Source: Plectrocnemia conspersa
Taxonomy: Eukaryota; Arthropoda; Insecta; Trichoptera; Polycentropodidae
Length of the DNA: 64,000 bases
Assembly: GCA_009617715.1 (NCBI GenBank)
Contig: VTFK01000088.1
Span: 248,001-312,000, forward strand
Direction: 5' to 3'
The notes beneath the pieces were generated by a model. It did no database searches and was not told the DNA's origin. It worked only from the letters and a program-made list of their open reading frames with translations. The position numbers and the translations under genes were made by a program. Below, in pieces: positions 53,801-61,570 of this stretch; position 1 is the first letter of the stretch; the number at the start of each line of letters is the position of its first letter.

Positions 53801-56800
53801 ATTATACAACGCAAACTTGTTTGATCGACAACAACGTTGTTTAACTGTCAGAAATGATGAAGCGAAACGACAGAAACGCTGAAGAGCGAACTTTTCGCTC
53901 GACTGTACGCTCAAAACACGTCCGCAACAATTAACCCATTAGCGCGACCGTAATGGAAAACTGAGTGTTTAAAACTTAAAGTTACCAAAAGCAACAAACG
54001 ACAGAAGAGTAATCATGCGAGATAAACAACCGAGAGTGTAACGAAAAGTAGCGTTAGTTACATTTACATCAATAGATAATAGTATGCAAATACATTTTTT
54101 TTTATTTAGTAAAAACGAGAGCAATAATTAAAACTAATGTCACATAACATCGAACAGGTTGGCAAGAAAGTTATTTATTTTTTTCGTTACAAGTTGTGCA
54201 ACACCGGAACAGGTAGGTATGTTGTTATCATAAAAAGTATATGAAACTATCAGAACAATATGTTAAAAAAAGCCATAGAAAAAAACTAATTCCGTCATTT
54301 ATGATTAACAAAATTTGCTGTTTCATGACCTACAAACTCCCAGAAGCCCATAGGCAGTAACTAAGGTACAGTTGACATTTAAAATATTATGAAGACACAC
54401 CTTTAGTTTATTTTTATCAAAATAAAATAAAAGGCGTGCCCTGTGTTAAGCTTAAATATAATTTATAAAATAATTCTTCGGCGCAGACTTCATCTATATC
54501 ATTAGTGTTATTTTTTGTATGGTCTTTGTAGATATAATTCAAAATCATTATTTATTAAAAAAAATTGACAAATATTATTTATTAACAAATTTAATTAATA
54601 TAAATTAAAATTGATTGCTTATAAATATTTAATAATTTGATTAATATTTTCAACTATTTTTTAAATTTATATGGTTAACTTTTTCACTTGATTTTCAATT
54701 GATTTATATAAATCAGTTATCAAGTGAAATCTTATTTAAATATTTAAAAATATTATAGTTCAAAATTAAATAAATACATATAGTAGATTACCAATATTAT
54801 AACAATAACAGAATGTATTGCGACTAAAAATCCATAAATTCAAGCTTTCGTTCTTTTGATAATGTATCATTAACAGTGCACAGTAATTCCCCTCGTAACC
54901 CACCATAATAACTAATAAGAGCTAAATTGACTGTAATGTCGTAATTAATAATACCAAAAATATTTTTATTCTAAAAATTCAGTGATAAATATAACATTTG
55001 ATTGTTATACGAATATAATATTAATAATAACGGTTCTCTAATAACTTCATCATAATAACTTTTAACAAAAATGTATTTTATTTTATTTTTTGTAAATATC
55101 TGAAAATGCATCAAACTAAGCTTGGTTGTTTTAAAAATGTACTACATCACTCGGTAACGACCATCCTCATACATTAGAAGTTTGACTCGTGACTTGTGAG
55201 TGGTCGTATGCGATAATAACAAAATAATTATTTTTATTTTTAGAAAAAATCAAATTAATTAAAAAAAATTTGACTTCTGAGAAGGGATAATTGTTTTTGC
55301 GCCCTCCTATTGACCAAAATTCGGTTTGAATACACTTTGACCAATACTCTTATAATACTCAATAACATTATTATCTGCAATTCCAATAAAAACAGTATCC
55401 TAAATATATTGTACTATTTGAAAAAAAAATATATTACTTTTGTATGACTTGACTAACGTATATTGTAATATATTTTTGTAACGCGGTTTTTTTAGTATTT
55501 TGTCCAATCAAGTATTAAAATCGAATATTTTTAAATAAAATAAAATGTCTATGATATCTATACGATACTAAAGAAAACAACAACGCTACAGCTGAAATGC
55601 TTTTAAATAGGTATGTTAGTTGATAGTTATATGATCCATTCAGAATCAAAGAAATACGATTAATTTATATCATTCATCAAAGAGGTCATTGAAAGTAATT
55701 CGAGCTACGTTTTATTTTTATTTTATTACAGTTCATGATAAATAAATACTAATGATCAATCATGTGTGGACTATTTTTAAATGCGCCATTGAAGTAAAAG
55801 TCCCGTTAAACATTTCATTCTTTCACATTGGTTTTAAGAGATCATTTTACCATATATTTATTTATTGTTATTCTCGCCAAAGAATACTCAGTAACGTCAC
55901 TAATATTTATAGGTATTATTATATAATATTATACAATCTACAGGCATCTAAACAAATGGAAATCTAAGGACGCGAGGTCAAGCTAGGTAATGAAGTGGAT
56001 ATAATGCACCAAAGTACTCCAGTTAAACTCCATAGAGCTCTGACGCATGTTCTAAGCCACGTGAGATTTTAGTTGTAAAGAAAAATTACCCTTAACCAGA
56101 CAATTTTCTTCAATTTTGTCATTAATATAATATGTATAAACGATACTTGAATATGCATTGCATATAAAACAAATAAACCTTGAATTATGTAGTTTATGTA
56201 GAAAAAAAATGAGTAACCATTTGATTTAAATGTATATTTTTCTGGCTAATTTTCCGGTAGGCTACTTATAAACGCCCACGTATTGACGTTCATATTAGTG
56301 GAAGTGTTAATATAATACGACTACAATTTGTCGTTCAAGTACTATCTTGACATATCTATGCGATAAAATCATTTGAGCATATGCATATGTTTTAAGCGCG
56401 TAACATTTAAACGATAGAAATATAATTAAAAGTCGTAGACTAAACCATATACAAACTATAACACACCTTTACTAAACTTATTATTAAGATAAATTATTTG
56501 AGTGTATTTCTACCTTTATATTCATAAGCAATATCATTTATTTATTTTAAAGCACACTATATTATTATTCAGTGTCACATAATTAACTTGTAAATTAAAT
56601 TCGTAATGAAACTAAACGTACAATAAAATTGTAATCATTCGTGTAAACTCTAAATATAGCAATTCGTTAGTGTCACGTCAGGCAAGACAATATATGTATA
56701 TTAAATTATTATTACGCTTGATAGTTAATCGCACGTCTTAAGTTATCTTTAATTGAGCAATTATAAAAGCGTTTAATCATTTTCATTAGGTTGCGTCATT

Positions 56801-59800
56801 GTATAATAGTCAAATCAATGACATTACATAGCTGCACTATTTCATAATGTGTAGAATTATTAACTAAACTCAATCAATAACATAAATGATATTTAAAATA
56901 TATGTATAATTTATCGAAAATTAGTTATGCAAGAGTGATTCAAATAAAAAGCTTAAAAGTATTACATATTATTTGAAGAGAGTAGCAGTACGAATCAGGC
57001 ATGCAACTTGAAGGTAGAAAACAGTAGCTCAAATTGGCATCAAAATAGAATAGCACAGAGTTTTTTGTGTATATTTAAATTCATCGATGAATAAAAGTTC
57101 AGTATGGTGATGCATGTCTCTCACTTCAACAAGTGTACTAGTGGACATCTCGATGAGATCAGGCATACAGAGTTAATGTTTTTTCTTGTGAAATTATTTT
57201 TCGGGATTTTTTTTTGAAGAAAACTTTTTATGTTAAAAATTAAATTTGTGTAAATATTTTTAAGTACATTTTTTATACCGTTGCATAAGAAAGGGTAGGT
57301 CCGTGCTAGATGTTTGAAAATATGCAAGCTTTTTTGTAAGCTTTTAAATAGTTTTGAATTGCATTTTTTTTAGATTAGAGTATTTGAAATTAATATTTAA
57401 AATTCGATTAGAGTATTTAAATGTCGGATTTTTTTATATATTATTCACAAAATAATATACCATTGAAAATTAATAATTTCAAATCACAAATAAATATTTT
57501 GTAATTTAATAATATTTTTTGTTACATAATTCAAGTTATTTGTATTTGTATAAAAATACGGGTAAATTAAATTTATATTTATCTGTATTTGTATAAACAA
57601 ATACAGGTAAATTTCAGGTGTCTATAAAATTCCCCGGTACGTCTGATAGTAGCATAATACATGATAACATTATAATTTTTTAAATTCAATACGTATTTCA
57701 AACACAGAAAAGTTCCTGAAAAAATATTCACCGGAACACAATTCGCAGAAAATATATATATATATATAGTTGAATGTACTTATGAAACACGAACTTGTGA
57801 TTGGATTTATTGTACAAGTTTCTTTTAGAATCCTAGAACACGTTTTGTTTTTAAGCATCCTTTCAAAACTTTCCGACAATTCGCGTGTCCAGCCAAGCCT
57901 GGCGCCCCGTTTTCACGTGACTCCTGTCAATTATCCCGAGTATAAAATATTCGTAGTTCATTTTTTTTGCACACAAAGTTGCATTCGTGTGTGCAGTTGC
58001 AATCGATATTGCGCATTGTGTGTTGCGGCGATTGAATAAACAAAGGAAACCCGATACACCCTCCGGGAAACCCAATACCGCCACTACTGTCGAACCCTTA
58101 TATTTTTCCCGGCGTGTAGGGTAGGCAATTAACCGATCGATCCGAGCTGACAAAGGAAATCGTGTAATGATAGTATAGATAGGGTGGATGTGTGTAACGC
58201 GTTAGCTGTTTTTATCGAATTCCAACTTTGAGAGTCAAGAGTATGACATATTATTGAGAATATAAGAGACAGACTCAACAATGTGTAGTTTTATTAATTT
58301 TATTATAATATATATTTAACAGTTCTTTACTGAATCAATGTCATTTTTTCGGCATACGTATTCGATAGGAAAAAATCGAATAAGTAAAATAATAACACAC
58401 ACAACGATCGATAGGGTCAACACTCTAAGCATACATTTATATTATTTATTATGTGTGACGTGACTAACTGCATAAAATTGCTATTATTAATTAATAATGC
58501 AACACAGCCGTCAAACTAGATAGTTAAAATAGGAATATATTGTAATATTAAAATTAATTAAGGTCCATTAAACTAAGATTAGGAAAATATAAGAAAAGCG
58601 ATCAAAATGCTAATTATAATAGTAATTATCATTACAGACCGGATCTCCCTATGTGTATCAATATTATTTGATTATTATATTTTAATTATTTTTATTTTCC
58701 AATAATATGATAAAATACATATGTACATATACACCGTAAAAACTATCCAAATATAACGAATTGAACTAATGGTCTACTTCGTACTCGTTAAAAATAATGT
58801 AAATAAGCCATTATACAAGGAAATTTTGAATAACGGTACATTGTACTGCATTTATTATGAAATACCGGTTTTCGACGTACTATTAGAATACATTGAACTC
58901 GGAAAAAATCCTTACTTGACTTAAATGGTTATGAATTCAAAGATCACGTGTTTAAAAATCCACTGAACAAAACCGATTTATATTTGTTTAATCTATAAAC
59001 GTTTTTCTGAGATTTGATATATTAATCATAGACATGATTTAATTATCTATTCGAGCAATCGCATATGCGGTTTTTTCTTGTTTATTATCTAATCTTATAT
59101 TTATATTATCAAAGCACAGAACCGATATCAGACCAGTTTTATTAAATAGAAAACACACTTTAAAGAAATGTTATTTCAAATGTAGACAAAAAAGAGAGAC
59201 CAATTTTCTATGATGGTATTTCATTTATATTTTGACTTTTTCATAAAAGATAGTAAATAATAGCAAATTAGTTTCATACTTGGGCATGTTTTAAATTGTA
59301 AATTTAAAATACATCTAAAATTAACATTTGTGGGGGAACGATACAGTAGTTCCTCTGTCGTAGTTCCTCACGCCTTCGAAAAATATTTGTGAATAAAATA
59401 TTTATCGGCGGTACCTACTATGACCGAAATTCGCAGAATTCGTTCTTTGAACGAAATAAAATGTTGGAAAAGATAGTTTAACCGTTATCTCAAAAAAGGT
59501 CTCAAATTTTTTGTTTCAAGACGCAAAGATTTTATTTTAATCAGTTCAATAATTCGATCGCGGTTAATGTTTTTCTAGTTATTTAATGTATATGCAAATT
59601 CGCACAAAACAATTGCCGATACAGATCCGATCTTTATATATATCAAATTCATTCCAAACATTATTAGCTATTGTATATAAAATAAATTCGATAAAATCAT
59701 GTATTTAAAATGTTCCATCAATTTTGCTGAATTAATTCAATCGCAGTTTATCTTAATTCTGGTGATCTGAAAAGGTGAAATGACGTCCCTATTTTCATTT

Positions 59801-61546
59801 TGATAATATTTATAATAATAATTTAAGTTCAATTAATTGGTTGAATAAATTAATATACAAATACGCTCGAATATTCGAATGGTAGAAAACTACGAATTAT
59901 TGAGAGCAACACAAGGTGCGCAGAACTGATTATCGCGCATACAATGTTGAGTATTAAAGGCCCGTCTCTAGAGCAGAAGGAGACAGCAATGAATTCGGTG
60001 CTGTTTTTTCTGCTCTAGAGCCGGGCCTTTTATACCCGCAATATAACATGGTTTATTTTATTATATTCAGTATTTCGAGTGATGATGGATCACTTAAAAT
60101 ATTACCAAGAAGACCAGTAAGGATCGACCTCAATGGCCAGCTTATTTCAAACTTCGACAAGGCGTCCCCCGATTCACCTGGTTTGCTGAACTTTAAACAA
60201 GTACCGATACATCCAGAAAGACACAACTTTCTATATAACTATTCAGCAACTATTCACCACACCAGAAACAAGCAGCAAAGCCGATATTAAGAATTTATAT
60301 GATCTCCATATGTTGATATTTTAAAATAAACAGTAAAAAAGTACAAAAAGGATGCGGATACACTTATCGGTAAAAAGTAAATATGACATGTTGCATAAAT
60401 TATAAAAAGTCGGGTTGAAAAATCAACTCTCTTTCTCTCTCTCGCTTGCAAACGTATTAATCGGCTTTTTCGGTTTTTAATTATTTTATTTGTATGTTAG
60501 TGTTCCAACTTAACCCTTTATAGGACACCTTGAACAAAGTGGTACATGTATATACCACAAGAATTAAGGTTTATATTTCTTATGTTTTTTTCTTAATAAT
60601 GAACACTAAAAAAAAGCACTCGTGATAAACAAATTGGAAAGTTGACCATTAAATATAAAGTTGACTTAATTTAGAATATTCCCGCCAAAAACGATAAAGA
60701 AGATATTCATTTATTTTTAAGAGATGTAAATAAAACAAAAATAAGTGTCCTATAAAAGTTTAAGTGCTATTTTTTAATAATGTATAATTATTTGTTGCTT
60801 TACAAAATTTTTTTTTTTCCATTTAATTTCAAAAATGATCACAAAAACAAATCAAACAAAGAAAATGTATTTTTTAAATAAACATTAGAGCTCGGTAGAG
60901 CACCTACAATTGCATAATAGCCACACAGACTTTCGAAACCCATCATTTACGACCAAAACTATGTATACTTTTTTATTTATAAACTTCTAGAATAGAAACA
61001 CTATTAGCCTCGTATTGAAAAATCATTATTTGAACTATCCTTTGTAATTATCGGACGGCCGCCCAACGCAGGCATTGAAATAAACTTTCACAAAAGGTTG
61101 GTTTCGGAGGTGGAGTTAGACCCTAAAAGTGATTAACTCAATTTGCCTGACCATTATAAATGATGTGACACTACAGGAGGTAATTAAAATACCTCAAATC
61201 ACTGATTTTAACGCATTGTTTAGGACTTAAATTAAAAGCTTGTTTTGTTTTCATATAAAGTAATAAAATCACATTTTTACTGTTTTTTTGTTCATGCCAC
61301 TTGAAGAAAGGGACAATACAAGAACATAAGGGACAATACAAGAAAAAAACTCGTAAAGTTGAATCCCACAAATTACGAGAGATATATAGACAAATAAAAA
61401 TTTTGTGCCAGAGTTTATGCACAAAAACATTCGACTCGCGACTAATTTCACGCGTTATAAACAGATATAGTAAAATAAAACTTACCGCTCCTATTGTCCA
61501 TGAGCTCTCTGTACCCATCGTACATATTAGCGATTAGATGCGCCAT
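44629..61546 (-). CDS. ELOVL: ELOVL-family very-long-chain fatty acid elongase, seven coding exons
   Basis: Coding exons in transcript order: 61546-61486, 50969-50779, 46540-46460, 46383-46221, 46155-46019, 45950-45759, 44859-44629; 1,056 bases, 351 residues. ELOVL proteins are multi-pass ER membrane condensing enzymes (3-ketoacyl-CoA synthases) that join malonyl-CoA to long-chain acyl-CoA. Visible hallmarks are KFTEFFD at 123-129 (KxxExxD), HVIHH at 146-150 (catalytic histidine box), NTFVHIVMYFYY at 176-187, and TSFQMLQ at 207-213. The N-terminal DPRVNDWPMMSSPLPT block (21-36) is typical of the insect ELOVL1/7-like group. Every junction is phase-consistent with GT/AG borders. The ATG has A at -3 and G at +4. 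The tail (276-351) is rich in Asn-Gly and ends GQKDQ, without a standard di-lysine ER signal. The family is certain; which insect paralogue is not. An AATAAA at 44001-43996 is a possible poly(A) signal. Confidence 0.96.
45060..45244. mobile_element. piggyBac-type MITE in the last elongase intron
   Basis: TTAA (45060-45063) is followed by CCCTTTGGTTACCGA. The right end, TCAGCAATGAAAGGG, is followed by TTAA (45241-45244). The perfect CCCTTT tips and TTAA duplication are the piggyBac pattern; the 177-bp interior has no transposase. It lies wholly inside intron 6. Confidence 0.7.
45759..45950 (-). CDS. ELOVL: Elongase coding exon 6 (residues 212-275)
   Basis: The acceptor is TTATTTGCAG. It encodes LQFVAIFSHQLQLLFRECN, then YPKSFMVWIAIHG, then FLFSDFYKSNYT and a basic segment. 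I chose the donor ATG|GTATGT at 45759 because it matches consensus. A weaker in-phase donor, AAG|GTGGAC, lies 27 bases earlier and would drop nine residues (VDFNRGFCM). Confidence 0.88.
46019..46155 (-). CDS. ELOVL: Elongase coding exon 5 (residues 166-211)
   Basis: The acceptor is CTTTTTAG and the donor is CAAATG|GTATGT. It encodes GGHSTFFALLNTFVHIVMY, the YY pair, GPRYQKYIWWKKYLT and SFQM. The conserved Asn176, His180 and Tyr residues are intact. A 65-base intron precedes it and a 68-base intron follows. Confidence 0.96.
46221..46383 (-). CDS. ELOVL: Elongase coding exon 4 with the histidine box (residues 112-166)
   Basis: The acceptor is TTTAAG, slightly weak for lacking C at -3, and the donor is G|GTAAGT. 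The exon encodes MAETCWWYYFSKFTEFFD, then VLRKK, then the HVIHH catalytic box and MPFSVWMGLKFAPG. Its length of 163 leaves phase 1, completed by GC of the next exon to make Gly166. Confidence 0.96.
46460..46540 (-). CDS. ELOVL: Elongase coding exon 3 (residues 85-111)
   Basis: The acceptor is TTGTTTCAG and the donor is AGG|GTAATT; 81 bases, phase 0 at both ends. It encodes GWWGHYDLRCQPVDYS followed by RNPLAMR, the conserved luminal loop of insect elongases. The next intron is only 76 bases. Confidence 0.94.
48000..48290 (+). pseudogene. GC-richer coding-like patch in elongase intron 2, unassigned
   Basis: This patch is much less AT-rich than the rest of the intron. A plus-strand frame from ATG at 48139 to TAG at 48270 encodes 43 residues including VNFIEELQTAFELLIQLYQA. 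It is protein-like and predicted helical, but no family is recognised. Upstream sequence in the patch has stops in this frame. It may be a retrocopy or transposon relic. Confidence 0.25.
48894..49047. mobile_element. MITE with TA target duplication in elongase intron 2
   Basis: The termini TTCTGACCCAACGCTCAATC (from 48896) and the inverse of TTCTGACCAACGCTCATTCG (ending 49045) pair over about 35 bases with few mismatches. TA flanks both ends. It is 150 bp with no coding content, consistent with a Tc1/mariner-type non-autonomous element. Confidence 0.8.
49048..50778. other. Rest of elongase intron 2, 5' part
   Basis: AT-rich intronic DNA. A less AT-rich patch at 50110-50290 includes CGCGCCACTGCGCCTACGCC, reminiscent of the hAT MITE end at 34664, but without paired ends. 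A minus frame at 49421-49618 is unrecognised. Confidence 0.35.
50779..50969 (-). CDS. ELOVL: Elongase coding exon 2 (residues 21-84)
   Basis: The acceptor is CCTTTCAG before 50969 and the donor is GAA|GTTAGT. The exon encodes the DPRVNDW motif, a first hydrophobic segment, the family motif LGPRLMANRKPF (about 50-61) and LIVYNLFQTLFSAWIFYE, which ends at residue 84. It is GC-richer than the surrounding introns. Confidence 0.95.
51199..51345. repeat. Intron 1 repeat, copy A (partner 53520-53680)
   Basis: 51199-51252 (starting AATATGATAACCAAATATTA) matches 53626-53678 in direct orientation with several differences. The adjacent CGGGATGGGTCGTCG at about 51280 is the inverse of GATGACCCATCCCGCG at about 53536. 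The two copies share blocks in rearranged order and orientation. Confidence 0.65.
51346..52409. other. Elongase intron 1, AT-rich stretch
   Basis: AT-rich intronic DNA with a plus frame at 51912-52196 that looks like chance. Nothing else was recognised. Confidence 0.4.
52410..52452. repeat. 43-bp repeat, inverted copy of 39413-39455
   Basis: Sequence around ACACGCGTGATTATTGACAG is identical apart from three bases to the reverse complement of 39413-39455. Transposon-end origin is likely, given the other copy's position beside a transposase relic. Confidence 0.8.
52861..53014. repeat. Long hairpin element, about 150 bp, in elongase intron 1
   Basis: The left arm from CCTTTCGCTCGCTC through TTAAGTGACGAGAGTGAG to TGGCGTGCG (52885-52939) pairs with 52952-53007. 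The loop is about 12 bases, and the outer AGGCG/CGCCT ends also pair. The arms are nearly complementary over about 55 bases. It is a MITE or fold-back element, or a source of hairpin RNA. Confidence 0.8.
53520..53680. repeat. Intron 1 repeat, copy B (partner 51199-51345)
   Basis: See the partner for the shared blocks. Here the CATCCCGCG block precedes the ATATGATAACC block and is inverted relative to copy A. The region is GC-richer than its surroundings. Confidence 0.6.
53681..55270. other. Elongase intron 1 with a two-part hairpin at 54682-54729
   Basis: Outer arms TTTCACTTGAT / ATCAAGTGAAA (54682-54692, 54719-54729) enclose a perfect 16-base palindrome TGATTTATATAAATCA (54700-54715). A GC-richer patch at 53790-54050 contains no recognised element. 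The rest is AT-rich. Confidence 0.5.
55271..55350. repeat. Repeat copy matching 28351-28430
   Basis: About 80 bases, starting TGACTTCTGAGAAGGG and including CCTATTGACCAAAATTCGG, match the 28.4 kb element with roughly five differences, in the same orientation. The left arm of that element is not present here, so this copy is partial. Confidence 0.85.
55351..59950. other. Elongase intron 1, central part, with a GC-richer block
   Basis: The 57870-58160 block is CpG-richer and contains TATAAAATATTC at about 57941. It may be an intronic regulatory region or alternative promoter, but no direct evidence supports this. A TA run lies at about 57751-57769. Frames at 57770-58039 and 57863-58153 overlap on opposite strands and are unrecognised. 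The rest is AT-rich. Confidence 0.35.
59951..60035. repeat. Strong short hairpin, 85 bp (pre-miRNA-like or tiny fold-back element)
   Basis: Arms of about 36 bases (59951-59987 and 60000-60035) pair through AAAGGCCCG and CTCTAGAGCAGAA with few mismatches. The loop is about 12 bases around GAATTC. The arms are GC-rich in an AT-rich intron. The length and mismatch pattern are compatible with a microRNA precursor on either strand, but equally with a short MITE. Confidence 0.8.
60511..60763. mobile_element. piggyBac-type MITE in elongase intron 1
   Basis: TTAA (60511-60514) is followed by CCCTTTATAGGACACC. The right end, GTGTCCTATAAAAGT, is followed by TTAA (60760-60763). Thirteen of the outer 15 positions pair. 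The interior of about 245 bp has no transposase. Confidence 0.8.
61311..61345. repeat. Short direct repeat GGGACAATACAAGAA
   Basis: Two exact 15-base copies are separated by 5 bases just downstream of elongase exon 1 (within intron 1). Probably a small local duplication. Confidence 0.85.
61486..61546 (-). CDS. ELOVL: Elongase coding exon 1 (start codon)
   Basis: This exon encodes residues 1-20 (MAHLIANMYDGYRELMDNRS) and the first base of codon 21. It ends G|GTAAGT, a consensus donor. The split codon G+AT gives Asp, restoring the family DPR motif at the next exon. Confidence 0.93.
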
Positions 61547-61570
61547 ATTGACGATTTATATTAAAAAATC
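61547..61570 (-). other. 5' untranslated part of the first coding exon, with 3' splice site
   Basis: On the minus strand a pyrimidine-rich stretch ends TTGTTGCAG immediately before 61570, 24 bases upstream of the ATG. This is a good acceptor and implies at least one non-coding 5' exon further upstream (above 61570, perhaps outside the window). Confidence 0.6.

Noticed and set aside
57770..58153. Overlapping frames on both strands as genes
   Set aside because: They lie inside the elongase intron, have no motifs and are mutually overlapping; more likely a CpG-richer non-coding patch.
61171..61518. 115-codon minus-strand frame as an independent gene
   Set aside because: It overlaps elongase exon 1 in another frame and runs into intron sequence; the spliced exon explains the conserved part.
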